Source: Ananas comosus (Eukaryota; Streptophyta; Magnoliopsida; Poales; Bromeliaceae). Taken from it: a stretch of DNA of 64,000 nucleotides. The stretch lies in NCBI RefSeq assembly GCF_001540865.1, contig NC_033625.1, positions 14,194,111 to 14,258,110 on the forward strand, read 5' to 3'. Under the pieces are notes generated by a model. It ran no database searches. It had not been told where the DNA came from and worked only from the letters and a program-made list of their open reading frames with translations. This document shows positions 10,703-23,000 of this stretch, in pieces (the stretch's first letter is position 1; every line of letters begins with the position of its first letter). A program made the translations under genes and the position numbers.

Positions 10703-13700
10703 TCTAAAAGAAAAAGAGAGAGAGAGAGAGAGAGATGGTCTTCTTCACTGGAGAATAGAGCTACAAAACGGGCAGTTTAGAGGGCTCTATGTTCAGGTAA
10801 TGTGATTCTTTTCTATTGAGTATAACAAAATATTATTACAGGTGAAAGTGCAGGGGTGGTTTATTGTAGACAGCTCATGAGAATGTTACATGCCTGCAGT
10901 TTTAGAGGCGGGTTCCCTGGATCAACATATAAAGATCGATCATTTGGAGGGAACTCCTGATCGGTGAACTGAGTCTCCCCTTTTGTTAAAAGGGCTTCTC
11001 TAACAGCCCTTTCGACAGATAACATCCGTTGATTAACTTCCTCTTGTGATTCAAACCACTGTTTCCTCAATTTTCTAGAAAAGGAATCTATATCGATAGC
11101 TATTCCTTCGCGCCCCGACCTCCTTTTTCGCCCACTTGAGTATTGCCCGTCCCAGTCTACATCCTCCCTATCATACAATTCAACTTCTGCTTCTTCACTT
11201 CCCCAGTCCTCCACCTGAAAGGCAAAAACAGTGCAGACAAAGAAAATAAAAATAATAAAAAAAAAGAACCACTAGACTTGTCGGAAATAGCCTGAATGTC
11301 TCCAAAATCCAGCATATTTGCATATTCATTTCTGCAATTTTAACTTTTATCATACTCTACACAAAATTTTACCATTAAAATTTGATCTTTTCATCTAGAT
11401 GATTGTTTTACCCTTTCAAACATATCACTCCATGATTTTTGAACTGTCACTCTACTTCCCAACTTTTTTAGTCTTCTCTGCCATGTCACCCAATGTGATT
11501 CATAAATCAAAAATATTTTTTTCCTGCTCAAATTTGACTGGAAAAATTTTATAAGAGCAAATTTAAATGGCCATTTAAAAAATGATTTAGATAAAACACA
11601 GTCAAAAGTTAAAGGGCCATTTACATTTGCCAATTCAGAGGAACAATGTATGATAAACTTAGAAACACATTTTTAAACCTACAGGTATAAATTTATTATT
11701 TAATGTCTACAACTGCACCTAAAACTGAAAATCATCAAATAATAATTTCTCAGAAGCGTTAACGTTCATACCCTCAAAGGTGAATCGATTCCATTCCATC
11801 CATCTTCCCCAAGATCAATCAAGCCATAATCTCCCGCACTAGTAGAAGCATGAAATGCAGCAATCTCATCCTCACTCAGGCATCTCCCCCATAAGAAAGC
11901 ATCCATTATTTGCATTTTGGAATCCGCACCTTCACTATCCGACCGTCCGAAAGCATCTAAATCAGTTGGTGGTCGAGCGCCAACCCAGATATCGGTTCCA
12001 GGTTCCCATATGCCACTTCTTTGAAGTGGTAGTGCACCCTGATACCCATCAAACCCTCCATCTACGAAGGAAGTTGCCTCACCTAGATCAGCATCTAAAG
12101 TTATAGTAACAGTATGCCACCTGCAAGTATGAACATGTACATTAACTAGAGGACATAGATAGTGAAAACCACAAAAGCATTTCCGACAAATCAACATTTT
12201 TCAGTAAACAGTTTGCCACAGAGATAATTATGTATATATCACTGCAAAATCTTATATTGTTGGTACAGCAGCGAGAATATTTTAAATCACACATAGCGCC
12301 GTTGAGAGGTGCAGTTTCTTGAAAAAGTAAATACCCTTGTCTTTAAGGGGAGAAAATAAGTTGTATAAACAGGGTTTTATAAAGAGGTGCACTTCTGCAT
12401 GTCAACAAGAGTATATCAACAAGAGTATATAGTAAGAGATTAGCTTTTTGAAGGGCAAATACGAAATTTAAATTTTGCAGGAATATACATTTACAAGAGG
12501 CAATTTTGCATGAATATATATGAGAGTATTATTTTATAATATAAAATATACAATAAAGCAAGAAGTGGGGCCAAATGTCGCAATAACAGTAGTTACCTTC
12601 CATCTGCGATGCTCGAAGCGCCTATATTCCACTCCTTAGCAACAGTAGTCAGTCTATCACCTTTTGTAACCAAGCGGAGGCCAACCTGCCCGGCCTCAAT
12701 ACCTTGTTCGGAACCAGCCACAAGGATTTCCCAACAAACCTTCTTTTGAAACTCAGTTCCTAGAAGACAAACAGGACCTGATTCTGGTTGCACCATGACT
12801 GCGATCGAAAAGCTGATTTTTTGGGTTCGACAGATAGTAGGATCGATTTCTCCACAATGCCTTCCAGTACTTCTAGGTTCATCATCAAGGACACATACTG
12901 CGCCTGGGATGCCGGTCTGTTGAATATTATATGCTAACAAATTAGAAAAATCATCATGTAAAAGAGTACCTAACAACTGAAATTAGAGGGTCAATTACAA
13001 ATTTAGTAACTACGGTTGGATATCGATTTCAATTTCATCCTCAAAATTTCAATTTGATAACAATTTAATCACCGAAATTTGCTCCGCATAACAATTAAAT
13101 CTTTTCGTTAATCTACCATCTTAGAAAGGCGTCATGCACTTAAAGAGGTGAAATCAAAACCAAAATCAAATTTCAGGGATTGCACTGTCAAAAGCAAAAC
13201 TCCAAGACAAAATTGTTGCTAAGCCAAACTTCGGAGTCCAAAATAAGTGAAATCGAAACACTAAGACAAAATTGGATCTCGTTTCAGGAACTTGGTTGGT
13301 AATTAACCCTAAACAAGAAAATATTTTGACGAAATATAAACCTGTTCAGCTCGACGAGCCAACTGCGCTGCTCGTATTCGACGAGCAATATTGGAAACCC
13401 GTTCCCTCGCGAAAGAATCATCCAATGCAGAATCGCCACCCACAGCACGAACGGCAGCCGCCATTGCTGCAGCATCCCGGTTTCCAACATTCGGCATAGA
13501 GGACAATAAAGAAGTCTCTATCTCTTTCCATTTGCGTTCCTCTTTTTCCAAAAGAACTTTCCTTCTTTCTTTTCCTTTCCCTTCCTCTTCCCGCCTTTGC
13601 ATCAAAATCTCCTCTTCCATCTCTTTTTCCCTTATGTAGCTGCAGAGATTTCACAACAACTGTATAAATAACTAGTGGAATTTCATAAAAACCATCAAGT

Positions 13701-13978
13701 AAAATAGAGATATTTTTGCTTTTAAATCTGCAGAGAAACTTTTGTATACAAAGATATCTTTTCTCGACAACTGAGGTTTCCTATATTCATTTCAGAAACA
13801 TACTTCATTACATCTTAGATCCTTGTACTTTCAAAATAATCAATCCCTCCCCTCCCCTCCACCCCCCTTTTCAGAAAAGAAAAGAAAATCTTTCCAACAG
13901 AAGGCCAATTTCCCCACATGAATTGAATGACATTCCGGCTTATGGGAATTGTTATAAGAAACTGCTTTTTTAANTATA

Positions 13979-14034
<56 letters not shown>

Positions 14035-17000
14035 CCTTGCCCTTAATTCAACATTTAAAGTCATCCAAACATGCTTACAGAACCAATACTGACCTTTCCT
14101 GGATCAACTCAAATTGCCTCCGATCTTCTGGCATCCATTTCTTGATTTCCTTTGCACTTAAATCTGACAGGCCTATACTATCAAGGAAAAGCCTAAGGCG
14201 GACCTCATCCTGTCAAAAGTAAAAAAAATGATCCAAAATAACAGTTAAAGTTTGAATTTCTTTGGAAGACGAGGCAGAAACAGAAAAAAAAAAGAGAGAG
14301 AAATAAACAAGCTCTTACTTGTATCTGTTCAGCCTTGGCAGTCAAACCAAGTAAAAGAAGCAAATAACCACCGAATTTATCCCACATATACACCCACTCA
14401 GTGTCGATCGCCTCCTCTAAAGCTAAAATACGTGCATGCGCACACATTTTCCTTCTGTAATCTACATCCGCAGGGGAATCATGCCGAAATGCAAAACAGG
14501 TTTTAAGTCTATAAAGAAAAGAACCAGCTGCAATTTCTTCATTTCTCAGACGATCTCTCAATTTTAACACATCGGCTCTCGGAAGCACAAAATTTCCGGC
14601 CCTATCCCGTGTAATGGCGGGATCTCCAATCAGAAGAGCAGCTGAGCTAGCAGAACGCTGGGGAGCGGAGTATGTGCCGCTTAAGGCATTCCTGGTCTGA
14701 ATTTCCCAAACAAAATATCATAAGCATTTTTCATCATAAGTAGAACTACATCTTACATAATTTAACAATTATAGAGAGCGCAGAGGTGTATTAAAGGGGA
14801 GGGTAACTGCCAATCTCCTGCCCAAATGGCTAATCTTACATTTCATTCACGCACTTTGTTGTATAGCAAGCATAATACAACAAGAGAAGCCAAGTGAAAA
14901 TGAAGTTTTAAGAAAATAGAAATAACAATAAAAAGAAAAAGAAACCATTAATAATTTGTAAGGATTTAAGTGCCGTGGCACGGGGTCGTGCCGGAAACTT
15001 GCCGGCACAGTACGGCACAGTGCGTGCCGAGCCGTACCGATGCGTGCCGGCCAAAAAAATTATTGTGTGCCGACACATAATAGCATGAAATATTTATTTT
15101 CTTTAGCAACAAAATATTCTAACTATTTATTATATCTTTTTATCGCATCTTTTGAACTTTATTAGGAAATTACTTACTAATTTATAGAATAGAGGGTTTT
15201 GAGCTGTGTCATCGGCACGGGGTCTGTATCGTGCCGGTATCTTGTTGGCACGGTACGGCACGGTGGATACGACCCGTGCCGACGGGCACTTAAAACCTTG
15301 TTTGTAACACAATAACCATACCTTGGTAACCGAGCGAGATATAGCTTGAACAACAGTATCCTTGCTCAGAAAATGTAGAGCATCTTCCATCATCTGACAG
15401 TGGCATATTCACAAAATTTCAAGGAATAAGAGGACGTTATTGCAAACCAAATAACAGATTGTAAAAGAAAAGAGTAAAACAATAAGTTCTGATCATATAT
15501 AACAATATAAGTGTCAGCAGCCAGAAAGATGAACCAACCATAAGCGTGAGACATGGGCGAGAAACAGCGAAACTAAAGGCAACAACAAGAGTAATTGCAG
15601 ATACAGCAGCTCCAGCAAAAGGAGGATAGATTTTCAGACTAGCAACGACACCCCAACCCTCGGTTGCCAAAGCAATTCCGTAAAGCAAAAGAAATGAGTG
15701 ACTGTTGAAATAATAATAGTATTATTAGAGCGGCACTCGTACTATTAAACCAAATTGAACATTAAATGATAAGAAAGAGAATAGAGCACAAGTAAAAGAG
15801 ATTCAGACCAGGCCAAGAAAATATTACTATTTAGTCTAGGACTAACCTAACATTTTTTGCACAGTCAGCATGAGCATCATAAACATATACGGGTAATACC
15901 CTTGGAGAATATACAACAATAGGTGGCGAAAGAAGCACCTGAAAAAGAAAAAAGAAAAAAAAAAAAAAAGAGGAAAAAAAAGTCAACTTTATTTCTTGCG
16001 GCAAAGAACTGTCAAGAACCATGGATCCAAAACTAAATAAAAATAAAACACATTTAAGAGAAACAAATATAAAACCATACAGTCAATGATCTTCCTGCGA
16101 GAAGAAACAGAAAAGAGAAGTATCCCACAGATGCACCGACAAATGGTTTTCCTGCAGACAATTATTAACTTAGGCATTACTATGAGAATTCAGGAAATTA
16201 TATCCTGTTAAATGAATCAGTTGATAGCAAAAATTGTCTAGAAAAGATCTAACCACCTTCAAACAAACCCAACAGAAATGCCGCCAAGGCAAGAAGAAAA
16301 GCAAGAAAGCAAACAAGCAACATTTGTGTTCTTGTCAAATAGAAACTGTTAGAAGCCCAATACTGAATAACACCGACAACAAATACAAGAAGAAGAACAA
16401 TCAAGAGGAGTGCAACACCAACCTGCGAAATAGGAAAACGCACTAATGTAAGAAACTAAAAGGAAACTTCAATACATAGAGGGTCATTGGCTACAAGAGT
16501 CCTCAAACTTTCAGCAGTTTACTTTAGTCCTCAAACCTTTCAAATGGTGCAATCGAGTCCTTCACAATCTTACACTTTTCATAGAGTTCCTCAAACAGGA
16601 TAAAAAAAAATGTACACCTAATCGCTGTATGAAAAATTATACGGATGGAGGAATTTAACCGAGGTGGTATTATTGCAACACAACTTAAAGGCTAGCAGTC
16701 AAATTGTAAAAATTCAAAAGATTAGGGACCTCACTGAAACTACAAATGAAAAGATGAGGACCCAGTGCAATCTCCTTAGAACACAACTAATTCAAGTACA
16801 TGAGTTTTAAGGGTTACTTACGGTCCAAGGCCGAATAGTAACTATAATCGCTGATATTCCACCAAGCAACAACAGAATTCCAATGCCAACAAAGACATAT
16901 ACTCCACAAGAAAGTTTCCAATCATCATCTTTCCTGCAAAAATTTCCATGATCATAATTGAAGAGAGTCAAATCATGCAGTGGCCAGTGAAAGAAAATGT

Positions 17001-20000
17001 AGATTTACAAAAGAGAAGTTCATAAGCCAACCATTTGTATAATCCAGTAAACAGCGACAAAACTGCAGGAATACAAATAAGAGGAAGCAGTGCTGCAAGG
17101 AAATCAGCCTTCAATGGAACTTTGTCCGCTCGAGAATTTACCACACCCCAGTATGATGCTCCACAGGAAGAAACAAGAACGACTACATTGGAAAGACGAT
17201 ATATCACATGTCAGTAATTATGATATAGTGGTCTTAAGGGCGCATATGAAAATTCAGATAAATATGCATATAAGTGTATATATGTAAAATAGATCATTTT
17301 AAAGGGTAAACATGGAAATATCTCATGATATAGGGTCTAAATTGTTTCAGTTGATTTACTTGTGAACTAGTAGCATATTCCTGAAAGGCTTACAGGAAGC
17401 AGAACTTACGAGCAAAGACGCCAACACATATAGCTGATGAAAGCGAAAATCGGTATGTGGCAAACCAAGCCATAATGGGAAGGCCAGCAGTGAATAGCAA
17501 AGCAATTGCTGACGTCAGTGCCCACCCGAGATACATAGATGTTGCATAAGGAGAGTAGAAGCTCTTTTTGTCACCATCCCATCCTCGGTATCCTAAGTCA
17601 TCTAAAGGCTTGGCTGATACTATTGCACCGAGAGCTATGACCGATCCAGCGAATAGTGAAATACTGAGTGCAAGGAGAATACGCTGAGAAGACAAAAAAA
17701 ATTGAAAAATATTAAAGAAAAATGTGTCAGTATCTCAACATAAAACTTTCAATGATCTTATAGATAGTCAAGTAATGCAATCTTCAGAAACATAATGATG
17801 AAAAGATCACAATCAGTTAAATCCTTGCAGGGGAATGCTTGCAATGTCAAGCAAAAAGAGATTCCTTCCATTAAATGAGTCCGCATGATGAAGTAATGAA
17901 TTCACAAAAGCACCAAGCAAGTTACTTTGTTAAATTGATCAAGAACTGAGCATGCTTTCCCTTTTTACATGATCAAGCAAGTCAGTGGATACAACAACAG
18001 TTACAATATCAAATAGTGTTTAAAGATTGGCATGTATGGAAAAGAAGAGAGAGTCCAACCTCCTTCCTGGTAGGAACGTCCCGAACACTTTCACGACTTT
18101 CAAGCTCTCCTGCTGAAATCCAGAAACGGTAGCCATTACGTATCCATATTGGTATACCAAATGCAAGGCAAGCCACCATAACTGGGACAGTCAATGCCAA
18201 GCCCAGAATAACCGAGGATTTGCTGCACCATCACATGGAAATATGACAGATGAATCAAAAGTACAAAAGAAATACTGTAAAGTAATATGCACAATGCTTT
18301 GTTGCATAGAGAATCTCATCAAGTGTTGCTGATGTGTCAGCACTGTACACGTGACAGCAGGTGACAATTTTAGCTTTCTAGAATTGACGACTGTCAGAGG
18401 GCATGTCCGAAATTCAAGAAGCCAGACCATTCACTATTTGCCACATATACAATGTGAACTCAACAACACTTTATAGAACTGGTTTTATTTATAAAGGAAG
18501 ATTCTGGTTTTAAAACAACAGCAGATGACAGTATAAATTTAAAGAGTAACTAAATCATGTAGTCTGTTATTTTTCAGAAACATGAATATTGCATTTATCA
18601 TCTTACTACTTAACAATACATCCACTCCAAGTTTTCACCTTAAAACAGGTGGAATCACAACTAGATTAACCACGAACGAATTAATCATGAAATGAGATTA
18701 TGCTCCACAAAAAAATTGAAGTGTCTTTTTGATTTGACAACCTACATGTTCATGAGTTCGTATTCACTTCAGATGAGAAAAAATTATGGCAGTTACTGTT
18801 CATGATATTAAAGAAGCAGCATTCATACCTCAAGAAAGACAGAAGCAAACCAACACATGTAGTCAAAATCCACGCGATGAAACCATACTGGAAATATAAA
18901 AGCCAAAACAGAAATGGTAATGAGATATGGTATTGTAACTGAAATTTTAACATGAATTGGAACTACAATCAAAGAAAATAACAAATCAAACATAAGAACA
19001 CATTATTGAGCAGGAAAATGAAATCACTCCTTTCGAATACAAAATTGCCTTATATATAGGTGTTTGCACAGCATTTACTGATAGCTCAAACTAAAGAACA
19101 AAAAGCAACGCATTTAACTACTCAGGTGTCACAGTCTACCAAGACTTCTGTTTGTTTACCAAATAAAAAAGTATTTTCCGTCCAATGGTCATTAGGTTCA
19201 TCAATGTGCATCAACAGATTAATTGTACAATAGGCAGCTTTTCCATTAGTAGCGACTAACAAAGACCAAAAACTTGCCTACAGAGATGAGAACAGTAAAC
19301 TCTGTACCCAAAAATTGTTCTAGCCTCTTCTCTTCAAAAATGAAATATTAAACAATAAAACTCAACAGGAAAAAAAAAAATGACATCAATGTTCCATTTT
19401 AAAAGGAAATTACTTTCCAATAGATTACCTTCCGGGGTCTGGATGTCATGGCCATTTCTTCTGCTCGGAGGGATTGAAGGAACGCCATAACAGAACAAAC
19501 AACAGGAGAAAGAAGAAGTACCGAAAAACCAAATTCAAACTGCAAGGTGAAGTAAACGATTAATGCATAAGAACAAACGTGATCTTGAAATCACAACTCC
19601 AAAATATTTTTGTAATTAACTGCCTGTTTGGCCCCACAAAAAAGGGACCACCTCTGCTCCTGCCTTTTGCTGAAGGCACTTCTAAAAGAGCATTGGCAAA
19701 CAGAGAAGTCTGGAGCTTCTGGTGTGGCAAGAAGCTAAAATGAGAATGATCACTAAAAAAAGAAGCTCCAGTTTGAAGCAGACGATTCAGCTGTAGAAAG
19801 TTTTTAAGGACTTTGTGCTTTAATGCTTCTTTGAATATCAGTACTAAAACAGCATATTTCGAAGCCTATTATCGAACAGCAGTATTTTGAAAAGGTAAGA
19901 CAGTTGCAACATAGTTTTTACCTGCTCATGTGTTGCATTTATCAACTTAACTGGCTTGGGACGAAAGATGGCCATTATTACTGTCTCTACGATAAAAACT

Positions 20001-23000
20001 AAGCTGAAAAGAATCCATGCACGTTCCGGCGTACCAGCTATAAGGTGCAATATACGCCTAGAAAGATTAAGCCATCTATCCAACCCGCGCCGCCTCAATT
20101 CTTCCGATAGGGATAAAATGTTCGGGATAGTGGTATCGACCCTACCAGAATCAGTGGCAGCAACATCCGCAGCCTCTGCATGATCTCTATCTGCATCTAA
20201 ACTGCTTCTCTGCAACAAAGCTAGAATCCTCGGATCCAACCCCTTCTCCTTCAACATGAAAGCAAAATTTGGGTCTAGTCCTTTATCTTCGAGTAGATTG
20301 ATTAATTCACGATCTCCATGAAGTTTCCTTTTCAGCATAGATGTGATTCTTGGATCATTCAGCCTATCCTCGAAAATGGCGGCTAGATTCAAGTCCAAAA
20401 GCTGCTGATTTGAATTTGCGATTGACCCACTGGACTCGCAACCTTGGCTCTCTAATCCACTACTAGAGCAAACAACTAGCGAACTGTTCACCATTTCAGA
20501 CTCTTGAATAATCGATCGGCACGAATTACTACGATGGGCCAAACTTGCTCGCCCACTATCTACATTACCCTCTTGGCAACTATTGGATCGAGCAAAAAGC
20601 ATCCAGTTATTTCCATCACTGATAGATTGGGAGTTGTTTCTACACATAGACTCATTGGGGTTACCATTTTGAACTGCTTCGACGCTGCCACTACTTCGTT
20701 TAACACTAGATCCACAGCCATCAGATGAGCTTGAAGAGCTATTTTGCCCTTTCCGCCTGAATCCTTCACGAAGTCTTATAACGGTGCTTCTTAAAGCATC
20801 TCTCCTTGCAACAGAGGGGTTCAAAATAGAAAGCCGACGGGAAACAGCAGCAGCTAATAGCACAGATGATACGAATGCATAGCTAATGCAATGTCCAAGG
20901 TACCTGAAACATTGATAATTTCATAGTAAATGTTAGAAAATGAAAAGATATTCACATATTTGCCCGGAAGAATTTTCTACTTACACTTATATCCCTCGAA
21001 AATCTGAAAGTTAACAAATATACTTCGAAAGCCTGATTTCTTAAATATATACTCTACCTAAAAAAATGGCCCTCTTTCAAAACATTTTCTACTACAAAAC
21101 CACATTGTTCACATGAATTGGACCACTCCCAAAATAAACACAACCAGAAAATGCATTATTGAAAGGTGTATAATAATCCAGATTTTCTAGGGGTATATGT
21201 ATGCAAATACATGATTTTGAAGTGGTCTATATATAAAGCTCCAAGATAAACACAACCAGAAAAAAAAAGAAAAAAAAAATCTTGAATATGCTTAATGAAA
21301 TAAATAAGAGAATGAATAAAGACCAATAGTGCACTCCAAAGCAGATAAGGAAGAGCCTGGATGTTCCAGCCACAAACAGTGCCAACACGCGACTTTTAAG
21401 TAACTCAAATCCAAACATGCACGAGCCAATATTCCAGTCTGTGAGAAGTAAAAGAAGACATATTGGAAAAGGAAAGAAGAATAGATAGTGAAATTAAATA
21501 AGTTATGGAAAGAATTCTCGAACATTACCAAGAATGACAACTGCAATTGAAGTAATCGCCCCCAACCAATGTGCTTCTTTTGCCGTCAACCCATACAAGA
21601 TGGAGTACATAACAAGAAAAAGCAGTGATCCAAGGTAGAGAAGTCCTAGATGTAAAGCCCTGCGTTGGACATACACAGTCAAAGGTCAAAAAAGAGAAAG
21701 CAATAATGATAAAAAGAAATTTGCTGCTTCGGAGAGATTACAGCAAAAAACTTTAATAATTAACTAACTCAAAGATTGAAGGTAAAATATAGAGAGGTAA
21801 AATATAGAGAGCTTATCTAAACTACAACATATTTTGAATAGATGTCTAAACTTTAAGAGCTTTGGCTTTACGACTTAATCTTCTGGTGTTTTTAAAACTC
21901 AGTATTTGAACTTAACATGTCTTGATTTTACTCCACACTTTTACACAGTATATTTAACACTTTTAACAAAGTAACATCTCACAGGGTATGCTGTTACATT
22001 GATGGACTATTCTATGGAAAATGCTGCAAATACTGAAAGGTTTGATAATACAATCAAAATTTTAAAGGTAAGATACCAATTTCAAAAGGAGGCACTATAG
22101 TTCAGGTCAGATCTTTTACAAAGATTAAAGCAGTTGAGAGGATTGGCAAGAAGAGATTTAAGAATAAATTTAAAGACCAACAGCAGATGACTAACTTGAA
22201 ATGTTTCATAAATCAAAAGTAAAATAAACTATTAAAACAGAACAAGAAGAATGTGTAGCACTTGCCTCTTGGATTTTCTAATATATAAATCATTTGGATC
22301 CGGTGGATCGGGTAAACACGAGACAGGACCCACTTCAACACAATCAGAGTATGCAAATTTGTATGACCTCCGCACATATTCATCAACATCAAACCCGTTT
22401 CCTGTTTATAATAAACCCAGCAATATAACAAAAACTAGTTCCAATACACCAAAACAATAGTGTCAACTGTATAATAAGGTTATATTCACTACCAAACGGA
22501 AAAAGAATCGAAGTTACCATTGAAGACAATTTTGCATATGAATAGCATGTTAATGGCCAATGCTATGGCAGATACGCCAAAGAAAAATCCTGATGCTGAA
22601 TAACGCTCGGCGGCACTTGCGCCAGCTGTCACATAAACAGCACAGAGTTCATATGCACAAAGTAGAGCTACTGCAAAGAGAAGAAGGTAAGCAACAGCCC
22701 CTGCAGTAAAGAACCAATGGGTTAATGAAGCAGAAAAACAACAGAAATTGAATAAACAAGCTCAATGTAACAGCATAAATTACATGTTATTATAAAAGCA
22801 CTTAGGAAAATTGACAATAACAATACTCCTCTTTCCTTCTTAAAAGCAGTATGCTCAAAATGCCCATAATAGTGAATAAATATCCCCAAGCTGCAACATA
22901 GAATAATTAAACAATTTCTATATACTAATTCTTCCTATTATTTATAGGAATACTCATGGTTTTTTTATCCACATTCATACACCAATGAAGAGCAACAAAT

